Part shown: one piece after another, positions 1 to 7,649 of the stretch
Layout of the letters: every line of letters begins with the position of its first letter
How positions within the stretch are numbered: position 1 is the first letter of the stretch
From: Cyclostephanos tholiformis
Lineage: Eukaryota > Bacillariophyta > Thalassiosirophyceae > Thalassiosirales > Thalassiosiraceae
Assembly (NCBI GenBank): GCA_036939975.1
Contig: JALLPB010001014.1
Coordinates: forward strand, 1-11,682
Length of the DNA: 11,682 nt
Direction: 5' to 3'
Made by a program: the position numbers and the translations under genes
Notes under the pieces: model-generated
Told to the model about the DNA's origin: nothing
The model's database searches: none
What the model saw: only the letters and a program-made list of their open reading frames with translations

Positions 1-1
1 T

Positions 2-9
2 TATGATCA

Positions 10-40
<31 letters not shown>

Positions 41-3000
41 GAGGAATATAACGGGGAGGGATATCACGCCCCGGGAGAGGGGGGGGGAGGGGAGGAGGGG
101 GGGATGGATGTCGAGGGGGATACTACTACCACGGAGGAGGAGTACGTCTTCTCCACCTCCTCCTGCGGGAACACGTTGGACGAGGCTCAATCGTGCACCG
201 CCCTTTGTCTCTCCGGGTACGGTTGTCCGAACGGTCAAATGTGCTTCGCCGGTGTGATGTGCCCTAGTTCGCAGGTCGCCGATGCCATGGGACCGAACGC
301 GAGCGATTACGTACTCGAGACTATCGACCCTAGCGACGAAATTCGGGAGAATACGGTGTTAACGAGCGTATGCGGCGTGGATTATAACGATGCCGAGCGC
401 AGGTGCCGTTCGGGGGATGGAACCGTGGACGGGGATGGGAATGGGGATGGGGGGTTGTCGTTGGGTACGTTCGGTTTCGCCGACGACTTCGTCGCTTGTC
501 CGTCCGGCATGAATGGGGATTGTCCGGAGGGGGAGATTTGCTACGGTGGCATATTATGTCCGATCCCTGAGACGACGACAACTACAACGATCGCCGCCAT
601 GGATGACGAGCCGATGATAACAGTAGAAGCGACGACGACCGACGCAGTGGGAGACGAGCAGATTATGCCCGCGAACGCGGAATCGGAACCATTGGCGGAT
701 GGAGCCGTCGTTCGGGGGGACAAGACCGAGGTCGTCGGCTCGTCCGTCGTCCACTCGACGCCGCGTCCGCCCGTCGACGACGCCCCGGCGGCCGCTCCGA
801 CGATCCCGTCGTCGCCATCGAACGCTTCGCCCTACACGATCGATGTGTCGACCCTTGGTGCTACCGCGTCGTCCGTGGCCGCCGATTCCTGCACGGGCGG
901 GTGTCCGGAGGGGTCGACGTGCGTCGGTAGCTCGACGGGAGGTCAGCTTGTCGTGGATGCGGATTGCGCCGCCTGCGAAACTGGCCAGACGTGGTGGCCG
1001 TGCGACATCGACGGCGCGTGCTGGTGCTGGACGGACGGTACCGAACGCATCGCCGCCGCCCCCGGGAGCGGTCTCGATAACGAGATGGCGGAGGAGAATC
1101 CCAACTACACCGTTTGCGACGACATACTGACGAGGGATACCTTCGCAGCCATCGCGCCGGATGCGCGAGAGCCGTACACGTACGAGGGGCTGTGCGACGC
1201 GATGCTATTATACAACGCCCGTCACGACGAGAAGGTCTTCGGGATGGGCAATGCCTACCAACGTGCTGCGGAGCTGGCGTCCTTTTTGGGGAATGTATTG
1301 CACGAAAGCGACGAGCTACGTGCCGCACGGGAGTATCTGATGTGCGGCGACAACATCGTTGTTGACGGGGAGGTCTACTGCAAGCCGTGCGATGCTGGGA
1401 GCTTCGACTGGGACCACAAGGTTTGCTCTCACGGCCTCGTGTCGGGAATGTCGGAGTTCAACGAGTACTGTCAGCCAACAAGCAAGCCCCCCGAGGCGTG
1501 TCAATGCGGGAATGGTGTGGGCGAATCGGGGGAGTTGGAGGGGTACATCGCCGCGAAGCATTTGTTCTTTGGACGTGGTTCCATCCAGCTTACTTGGAAT
1601 TACAATTACATCGGTGCGTCAATCGCCCTGACGGGATCACCAGACACCTTCTGCGATGACCCGGATCTTATCGCGACCGAGGGAAGGTACGCTTGGGGAG
1701 TGGGGATATACTTCTGGATGGAGCATTCAAAAGAGGGTACGACGTGTCATATGGAGGCCTTGACGGACGGAGGAGACTTCGGTGAGTGTTGGTCAAACTT
1801 TGTTCTGAAAACTTGGGTGGTTGTTGATCCACATCTACCCCTCTTTCCGCTTAACTGTTCTAATGTGTTCCACTAAATTCCCAAAACAAACAGGTGGCAC
1901 GTTAAACAATATAAATGGTGGATTGGAATGTCCTGCTCATGGCGGCTGGCACGTCGACGCCGTCAAGGCTCGCCTCAACAGATACTGTCGCGCAGCCAAG
2001 GCATTGGGTCTCCCAAATACGATGAGCCTAGATAAGTGCTCGGGGTTACAAGATAGCCTCAATACATGCCTATCAGAAGGCACGTGTGAAGATTGTCAGC
2101 ATTTCGTTGGGTCCACACCCGGGAGTATCTATCCCGACTTTGTCCCGATTGCACCCGCACGAGCAACAGCGACCACGACTACTGCTTCTGACGAGCCGGC
2201 TGAAACAGAGCTGCACCTGTGCCCCGAAGGCATGATGCCATGGGAAGAGAATCCGGATTGTTGCGTTCCCAACACGAATTTCATTGGAGATGGAGCATGT
2301 GATCCCGATGCGCCGTACAATATTGAAGCATGCGGCTACGATGGTGGGGACTGTTGTAAGGAGACGTGCAATGAAGACTCAGCCTTTGGCTGCACTTTGA
2401 AGGAAAGTGATGAGTTAAAAGAGTATGGCCCATTTGGTTTCTTTTGCATCGACCCTTCGCAGGGAGAGGCAGCTATCAGCACCGCACTCTGCGAAACAGA
2501 TGAGAAGTATCGAATTGGAGACGGAAGGTGCGATGTTATGTTCAATACAGCAGAGTGCAACTATGACGGTGGCGACTGTTGCGAAGACAGCTGCGACGAT
2601 GTACATGCATTCTATCCTTGCGGCTCTGGTGTTGACTACATCTGCCTCGACCCGCGTTATAAGGCTGATCTCCCCAAGCCTGTGGATGAACCTGATCCAA
2701 CGCCTGTGGATGATGTTTTTACCAAGCCCAATTCCCCTCAAACAACAGCAGCAGCAACAACAACAACGTCAACAACAACAGCAACATCAGCAGCAGCAAA
2801 AACAACAGCAGCAACAACAACAAAAGCAACAACAACAATAACGACGACATCAGCAACAACAACAGCAGCAACAACAACAACAACAATAATAATAACGACA
2901 ACAACTACAGCAATAGCGACAACATCATCATCAACAAATGCAACGCCTATTGCATGCAAAACTACATTGAAAGAATGCCCAGGTGGAGAGTTTGTTGGGC

Positions 3001-4004
3001 AGGATCATGCGAATAATTGTAAATACTTCCCGTGCCCAAAAGTCACGAATGACCAACTATCTCAATCGTCACTTGCGTCATCGTTTGCATCATCGTATTC
3101 ACCTACGAAACAATCGAAAACACAAACATCGTCGTTTGTATCTTCCGATCAGAAAGACGTAAATAGCACGCAAACAGTAGACTCGCCATCATCCATAGCG
3201 GCTCAAATTACAACACTAAAACAATGCAGAAAGGATTTGCTTGAGTGCAGTGATGGCACATTCGTAGAAAGGAATCCAAACAATAATTGCAAGTTTTTGG
3301 CTTGCCCTCTTGTCACGGAGAAAGAACCGGCAGAATCTATTGCGGCGTCAATAGGTTCTACCACGACAAAAGAGGATTCGACGGAATCTATTGCATCGTC
3401 GATAAGTTCTACCACCGCGAAAGTGGAGCCGGCGAAAACATTTCCGGTATCAACAAGTTCTACCGCTGCAAAAGTTTCAATGTTTCCTGTCGTTGGTCAC
3501 CACGGGCATTGCACCGATGAACTGAAAAGATGCCTTGACGGGTCTTTTGTTGCCAGAGACCCAAACAACAAATGTGAATTTATTGAATGCCCAACCGACG
3601 AACCAGGATCTATCGAAGCACTATCTGGTCAATCGTCCACGACTGGTGAAGCAATGGATAATGGCAGCACCAATATGATTGTTATGGAAGACTCTGTTCA
3701 CGAGAAGGACAGGCAAATGGACGATTGCAGTCAAGCTCTCTTTCAATGTGAAGATGGTCATTATGTGAGGCAGGACCCAAATAATGAATGTAATTGGTAC
3801 CCTTGTAATCTTCCGAGATCGCCTGAGCAACCAGCTGCGCACTTGGATGTGCTCCAATGTGAGACAGATCTTTTCATTTGTCCCGATGGCAGTTTTGTCG
3901 AACGAGACTTTGATAACGGATGCAAGTTCTTTGAATGTCCGAATGATGATACGGTGAAGATGGCACCTCAAAGTCTTCATGAAAAAGATAGCTTTGGTGG
4001 TTGA
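2..4004 (+). CDS. Multidomain GH19 chitinase with Cys-rich modules, two LNR domains and five C4 repeats (5' partial)
   Basis: An endochitinase of glycoside hydrolase family 19 is predicted to cleave beta-1,4-GlcNAc polymers outside the cell by inversion. The exons are 2-1781 and 1894-4004. The frame is open to the window edge, so the true start and any signal peptide lie upstream; the first Met seen is at 104 (1262 residues counted from it). Two Cys modules (about 21-53 and 90-152, pattern CP-x-G...DCP-x-GE-x-C) and a Trp/Cys-rich module (263-309, WWPC...CWCW) precede the catalytic domain (about 335-640). That domain shows LHES with E401, a second acid E410 (nine residues on, as in bacterial-type GH19), FGRGSIQLTWNYNY from 489, and INGGLEC after the intron. 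Two Lin-12/Notch repeats follow (682-718, 759-793, each with YDGGDCC), then a Thr-rich linker (about 843-908) and five 28-residue C4 repeats to the end. The chitinase call is secure; the roles of the accessory modules are inferred, perhaps chitin or cell-wall anchoring. Confidence 0.88.
11..103 (+). repeat. G-rich purine tract, GAG repeat and G runs
   Basis: The plus strand carries a (GAG)n array at about 17-43, followed after a short break by runs of G and GGA to 103. In the chitinase frame it encodes about ten Glu, then Gly/Glu-rich sequence. The tract is almost purely purine on one strand and has several G runs, so it could form quadruplex or triplex structures; it is also prone to length change and assembly error. 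Confidence 0.8.
1782..1893 (+). other. Intron in the GH19 chitinase gene (phase 1, 112 bp)
   Basis: The donor GTGAGT at 1782 and acceptor ACAAACAG ending at 1893 join the codon g|gt (Gly). Splicing restores the GH19 sequence GDFGGTLNNINGGLEC, a recognised motif of the family. Without splicing the frame runs into a stop at 1874-1876. The intron is AT-richer than exon 1. Confidence 0.9.
2742..2936 (+). repeat. Degenerate ACA/GCA trinucleotide array encoding a Thr/Ala-rich linker
   Basis: About 195 bp of imperfect (ACA)n with GCA, ACG, AAA and ATA variants. In the chitinase frame it gives a Thr-rich, mucin-like linker between the LNR domains and the C-terminal repeats, a likely O-glycosylation region. 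The next frame would give poly-Gln and the opposite strand poly-Leu or poly-Val, which explains several spurious open frames here. Confidence 0.9.
2955..3941 (+). repeat. Five 28-residue C4 repeats in the chitinase C-terminus
   Basis: Units lie at 2955-3038, 3225-3308, 3510-3593, 3726-3809 and 3858-3941; each is exactly 84 bp. Cysteines sit at unit positions 1, 8, 22 and 27. The shared core is C-x6-C-x-[DG]-G-x-[FY]-V-x-[RQ]-[DN]-x2-N-x-C-x-[FWY]-x2-C, usually followed by Pro. Ser/Thr-rich spacers of varied length (about 48-200 bp) separate them. Four Cys per unit suggests two disulphides and a small extracellular fold. From memory, similar repeats occur in secreted diatom proteins; the function is unknown. 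Confidence 0.85.
3318..3470 (+). repeat. Three tandem 51-bp units in the linker between C4 repeats 2 and 3
   Basis: Three consecutive 17-residue units begin at 3318, 3369 and 3420 and share a pattern close to E-x-A/T-E-S-I-A-x-S-I-x-S-T-T-x. At DNA level units one and two are clearly alike (gaatctattgc, ttctaccac) and unit three is more diverged. This is a minisatellite-type in-frame expansion of a Ser/Thr-rich spacer. Confidence 0.75.
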
Positions 4005-4181
4005 TGCTAAGCAACACAATAATTACATGCCTCTACAGTGGTCGATCCTCTGTCAGACATCATCATCGCCCTTCGGTGACAGCAGGAACGAAGACTATAA
4101 AATAGATTTGCTGCTGTGTTTTACTTCCACATCAATATTGGTCGTATAAAATAATTTTTGATATGAATTTGCATGCATACT
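4005..4181 (+). other. 3' flank of the chitinase gene
   Basis: Downstream of the TGA at 4002-4004 the sequence becomes AT-rich (for example around 4145-4170) and probably holds the 3' UTR. I see no perfect AATAAA signal; ATAAAATAA at 4145-4153 is the nearest candidate. No gene is seen in this stretch. Confidence 0.4.
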
Positions 4182-4873
4182 TTAGAAGTCGCTTCCTACA
4201 TCGGACAGGTTGTCATCATTGTCACTTTTATTCTCCCTTTTAACCCCCAGCAACTTGTTCCAGCATGTCTGAGGATGCCCTGATCACTGCTGGCCCCCTT
4301 TACCTGAACTCTCATCCACAGATCGGCCAAGCAACTCATCAGCTGTGTCGAGCTAATTCTCTCTTTGTTGACAACGAAGAAGTTCCATGCACAGATAGCA
4401 GGAAGTCCTCTTTGTTGTTTTGAAATTTGTCAGATTGTTGGGAAAGTACTTCTCGCCTCCTGGGATCCAGGAACGTGACATAGGACACTGGGAGATGATG
4501 CCTTGCAATTGCTCATCCGTGAGAGTCACTGCATACAATCCCAAATCCCTGAAGACCTCAGGAAGCAGTTTCTTTGAATCATTTCTTTGGATTAAGATGT
4601 ATGAGCATTCCCTTATCATGAGTGACATGATGTGCTTGACAACAGGTGTGTTGAAATCCTTCTTGACATATCCTTTGCAGATTTGACCAACTTGGTCTGT
4701 TAAAGTTTAATATGGACTTTGATCGGCCTGGCTTGATTTGGACAGGGAGAATGCGCCATATAGATGGCACTAACTACGGCGAAAGAAAAAGCTCGGCGAA
4801 GACCACCATCATCCTCCTGAATTGCGGCATGTTGAAATGTGGAGCAAACTTTCCAAACAAAATTATCCTCCAA
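4182..4873 (-). pseudogene. Decayed coding sequence of unknown family
   Basis: Read on the minus strand, one frame gives protein-like sequence from 4706 down to a final stop at 4182-4184, interrupted only by stops at 4353-4355 and 4284-4286. It includes segments such as KHIMSLMIRECSYILIQ, LPEVFRDLGLYAVTLTDEQL and an acidic tail NKSDNDDNLSDVGSDF. A second minus frame, 4873-4703, contains CSTFQHAAIQEDDGGLRRAF and AIYMAHSPCPNQ and could join upstream after a frameshift near 4703. Nonsense changes plus a frameshift in otherwise plausible sequence suggest a dead gene, perhaps from a mobile element. I do not recognise the family. The alternative is chance open frame in non-coding DNA. Confidence 0.4.
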
Positions 4874-4890
4874 CTAGTTGGGATCTTCTG

Positions 4891-5232
4891 TCACGACTTG
4901 TTTCGGTCGGTGCTTGGGCCAATGATCCTATCGGACTTGGCGGAGGATGCACCAGCCGCAGCTTTGGTGATGATGATTGGCAGGTATAACCACGAGTCTT
5001 TTGAGGGAGACTCAGAGCGATTGTCCTGGTACTCGATGCACCATGCTCTTCCCCTCCAATTCAGCCTGAATGGGCAACACAGAACTACAGATAGAAAAGG
5101 AGTAACCCTATTCTGTAAGGTTTGATATGGGTTAGAAAAATAATGATATTTTAACCTTATTCTTCTTACGAAATACCACGATGAATGCTCAACAAGAATC
5201 ACTATTTCGCCTCGAGCATTCTCATCTATCAT
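4891..5232 (-). other. Short minus-strand open frame, possible 5' part of the decayed gene
   Basis: A 113-codon frame has a plausible middle part (LNWRGRAWCIEYQDNRSE, SWLYLPIIITKAAAGASSAK) but no recognisable domain. It ends at a TGA about 20 bp upstream of where the next protein-like minus-strand frame begins. It may be the upstream remnant of the same decayed gene, or only 3' flank of the neighbouring kinase gene, whose stop is at 5249. Evidence is weak. Confidence 0.2.
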
Positions 5233-5248
5233 TCGTCATCATGCAACA

Positions 5249-7243
5249 CTAAGATATCACACATCCACACTTACCCTCGTGATCTCGAAAATTCGTCATC
5301 ATATGAACCTCTTTATCATTCGTCTTGAACTCATCATGTGAGTATGTATTCAACCAGTTTATGATTTCCTCGAAATCGGGTCTTGCACGTGGATTCTCGT
5401 CCCAACACCGTCGCAGTAACGTGCTCAACCGTCCATCAACGTTACGAGGGACCAAAGGACGCTCTCCGTCAATGGAGGCTTTCGTAACGGCTTCCAATCC
5501 AGAGAATGCATTCCAAGGCGCCACGCCTAAGAGAATTTGATAAAAAATCATGGAGTACGAATATACGTCAACGGATTCGTTATACTCCTCGTGACGGAAC
5601 ACCTCCGGGGCCATGAAGCGATAGGATCCCGTCTCCCCCGTCATCATGATCACCTCGTTCTGGTTCTGGTTCGGATTGGCACGCACTGTCGCAAGGCCGA
5701 AGTCAGCAATCTTCAACGTACCGCTGAAATCGAGCAATAGATTGGCAGGTTTTAGATCGCGATGGATGATTGGCGGTCGGCCCTTGTGTAGGTAATTCAT
5801 CCCCTGGGCGAGCTGCTGCGCATACACGATTTGGGTCCGCTTGGGGATCTGCCAATTGCTTATCTTATTGGCCTTGAACACATCGAGTAAAGAACACTTG
5901 CATATCTCGGAAATCATAACCTCGACATTGTCCGAGAAGGAATATCCCAACATCATGACGATGTTTGGATGACGCAATCTCCTCATGAATAGGATTTCCT
6001 TACGAAAATCCTCGAGGGCCATTTCCTTCTCCTCCTCCGCAATCGTAGTTTGTTTGATTGCCTCTATGCGATTCTTAATCCGATCGGCATTAGTCGCATC
6101 ACCGCCCTTCTTCAGCAGCCACTCCTTCTGAATTTTGGACGCCTTGATGCACTTGGCGGCAACCAATATCCCCCTCCATCGACATTTGTATATCTCCCCG
6201 AAGGCGCCGGATCCTATGCGTTCGATCATTTCCAATTCCGAAAAATCGACGTGAAAGTGCTCATCCTCCCTCACCGAATAATCGACCACCGCGCCGCTCT
6301 CTTTTTTATTATGGCTGATCCAATGACTCTTGACCTCCTCCCTCGCGCACGTTGCTCCATATTTCAGCAATATCTCCACCACCTTCTCGTTCCCGCCCTC
6401 CTTCTGCAACGCGTCATCCAACGGCTTCCCCCCCCATCGGTCCTCGACGTTGACGTTCGCGCCCTTCTTGCATAGCAATTCGACCACGTCGTAATGCCCC
6501 CCCGCGCACGCGACGTGCAGCGCCGTTCGCTTGTCGTAATCCCCCATGTTGATGTCCAGGGCAGGATAATTCGACGACGCGGCCGCCGTCGGCTCGCTGT
6601 GATCGATGGACGCCCGCGCCCTCGCCGCGACCGCCGTCGGCTGACTAACGTCCATAACGTCCTCCCTGTCGGTGCACATCATCGCCACCTCCTCAATGTC
6701 CCCCGATGCCGCCGCGGCGATGAGGGCGGCGTTCGCGTTCAGGCTTCCCGTGCTCGCCCCCCTCGCCCTGAGGTACCGCGCCACCTCGACGTGTCGATGA
6801 CGATGGGCGTCGTCGAGGGGACTCCCCCCCCACCTATCCGTGCGTCGGAGATTCGCGCCCATCGACAGAAGGTACTTGACCACGTCGAGATGTCCCTCCG
6901 ATGCGGCTACGTGCAACGCCGTTCGACGGTCGTAATCGCGAAAATTGACCGCGCCGACCGGATCGGACGAGGACGATACGTACTCCCTAACGGACGAGAG
7001 GTTGCCGATGGCGCACAATTGCAACAGTGTACAACCGGAGACGAAGACGTCGCTGGGGGTGGACAATACCCTCGTCGATGCCAGGTATCCGTTCCCCCTC
7101 TTTTTGGCGTTACGCGTCGAGTCAAGATCGAACGAGGCGTTCCTATCGTGGAGGACGGGGGGGGGGGGGGGCGGGGGGGGCCCCCCCCCCCCCGGCATCG
7201 ACGTCGACCGGGAGGGGGGGGGGGGGAGAGTCGACGATGGCAC
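5249..7243 (-). CDS. Ankyrin-repeat TKL Ser/Thr protein kinase with C-terminal CaaX box (canonical paralogue)
   Basis: Predicted to phosphorylate Ser/Thr on unknown targets; ankyrin repeats probably bind partners and a C-terminal lipid probably holds it at a membrane. Counted from Met at 7243 (664 residues): a Pro/Gly-rich N-terminus (1-30), ankyrin repeats (about 71-300) with two YDxRTALHVA...DRWGGxPLDDA units, then a kinase domain (about 338-630). All core motifs are present: GSGAFG 344-349, VAAK with K364, alpha-C E416, HRDLKPAN 494-501, DFG 514-516, P+1 loop TGSYRFMAPE with T538. It ends in CGCVIS, a CaaX box (C661) with an extra nearby Cys. Architecture resembles plant integrin-linked-kinase-like and other ankyrin TKL kinases. 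The true start is probably 7649, with the frame broken at homopolymers (see the 7143-7649 entry). Divergent from a paralogue at 8251. Confidence 0.9.
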   Translation of the reverse strand: MPSSTLPPPPSRSTSMPGGGGPPPPPPPPVLHDRNASFDLDSTRNAKKRGNGYLASTRVLSTPSDVFVSGCTLLQLCAIGNLSSVREYVSSSSDPVGAVNFRDYDRRTALHVAASEGHLDVVKYLLSMGANLRRTDRWGGSPLDDAHRHRHVEVARYLRARGASTGSLNANAALIAAAASGDIEEVAMMCTDREDVMDVSQPTAVAARARASIDHSEPTAAASSNYPALDINMGDYDKRTALHVACAGGHYDVVELLCKKGANVNVEDRWGGKPLDDALQKEGGNEKVVEILLKYGATCAREEVKSHWISHNKKESGAVVDYSVREDEHFHVDFSELEMIERIGSGAFGEIYKCRWRGILVAAKCIKASKIQKEWLLKKGGDATNADRIKNRIEAIKQTTIAEEEKEMALEDFRKEILFMRRLRHPNIVMMLGYSFSDNVEVMISEICKCSLLDVFKANKISNWQIPKRTQIVYAQQLAQGMNYLHKGRPPIIHRDLKPANLLLDFSGTLKIADFGLATVRANPNQNQNEVIMMTGETGSYRFMAPEVFRHEEYNESVDVYSYSMIFYQILLGVAPWNAFSGLEAVTKASIDGERPLVPRNVDGRLSTLLRRCWDENPRARPDFEEIINWLNTYSHDEFKTNDKEVHMMTNFRDHEGKCGCVIS

Positions 7244-7649
7244 GAGAGGTCGACTCGTACGACGCCTCGGGAACTTCCAACGGGGATGATGACGCCATCC
7301 TCGTCGTGGTTCCGTCGACGCGATACGATGGAGTCGTCATCGTGGTGGGAGCGTCGTATCGGTCGTAGTCGACGTCCGCGTCGTTCCCGGAACACGCCAG
7401 GGCGAGGGCCGCGAAGGAGGTGGCCGCACTCGCCACAACCGCGGCGGCGGATGCGGATGCCGAGGCGGGCAATCGCTCGTCGTTGTTCCCACCGGAGTCG
7501 GGGAGGCGTCCCGCCAGCGAATCACCGACGACGACGACGTCGACGTCGTCGTCGTCGTCGTCCTCTATCGATATTATGGGATTGGACGGCCTATCGACGA
7601 GGGAACGATTAGGTAACGAGCGTTGGTACGATGGCGTATCCTCCTCCAT
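7143..7649 (-). CDS. Probable N-terminal part of the ankyrin-TKL kinase, out of frame with the main ORF
   Basis: The frame starts at the ATG at 7649 (MEEDTPSYQRSLPNRS) and runs 168 codons through an acidic stretch (D6-VD-V4), an Ala-rich hydrophobic stretch and a Pro/Gly tract, ending at 7143 inside the kinase ORF. The two frames overlap at the homopolymers 7157-7226 and differ by one base: one base too many, or two too few, in these runs. A corrected run would give a kinase of about 799 residues. This could be a base-calling error, an allele difference or a real frameshift. The alternative is that translation starts at 7243 and this frame is open only because the DNA is GC-rich. The paralogue has just about 40 residues before its ankyrins, so the long N-terminus is not confirmed. 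Confidence 0.5.
   Translation of the reverse strand: MEEDTPSYQRSLPNRSLVDRPSNPIISIEDDDDDDVDVVVVGDSLAGRLPDSGGNNDERLPASASASAAAVVASAATSFAALALACSGNDADVDYDRYDAPTTMTTPSYRVDGTTTRMASSSPLEVPEASYESTSRAIVDSPPPPLPVDVDAGGGGAPPAPPPPRPPR
7157..7226. repeat. G/C homopolymer cluster
   Basis: Plus strand: G15 (7157-7171), one C, G8 (7173-7180), C13 (7181-7193), then G13 (7214-7226). G8 next to C13 makes a loop-free inverted repeat. On the minus strand it encodes poly-Pro and poly-Gly. Such runs are the commonest sites of length error and slippage. Confidence 0.95.
7526..7557. repeat. 32-bp perfect palindrome of GAC/GTC triplets
   Basis: Four GAC units, the centre GTCGAC (7539-7544) and four GTC units form a perfect palindrome, extended one base each side. 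Further GTC units follow to 7562. On the minus strand it encodes the Asp6-Val-Asp-Val4 segment of the putative kinase N-terminus. It can fold into a strong hairpin or cruciform. Confidence 0.9.

Noticed and set aside
3..257. 84-codon plus-strand ORF rich in Arg
   Set aside because: It is a shifted frame over the G-rich tract and the start of the chitinase; it has no domain, and the chitinase frame has clear Cys modules.
699..1365. Arg-rich ORFs on both strands over chitinase exon 1
   Set aside because: They overlap the supported chitinase frame, have low-complexity composition and no recognisable motif.
2425..2841. Plus-strand ORF ending in a long poly-Gln run, and minus-strand poly-Leu/poly-Val ORFs
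   Set aside because: These are other frames of the Thr-rich array in the chitinase. The chitinase frame is fixed by two LNR domains before it and C4 repeats after it.
2955..3941. Regularly spaced repeats as a possible CRISPR array
   Set aside because: The units are conserved as protein with variable spacers inside an open gene, and the setting is eukaryotic.
4420..5125. Two plus-strand ORFs (4420-4686 and 4712-5125)
   Set aside because: They have no domain or convincing composition, and the minus strand reads more like protein over the same DNA.
5269..5274. GTAAGT on the minus strand near the end of the canonical kinase, a possible splice donor
   Set aside because: Using it would remove KCGCVIS, yet the paralogue has the equivalent KKCGGCSIS. 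Conservation of the CaaX end argues that the codons are translated.
6494..7612. 372-codon plus-strand ORF opposite the canonical kinase
   Set aside because: It is very Arg-rich with no domain, and it lies antisense to well-supported ankyrin coding sequence. GC-rich DNA with few stop codons explains it.
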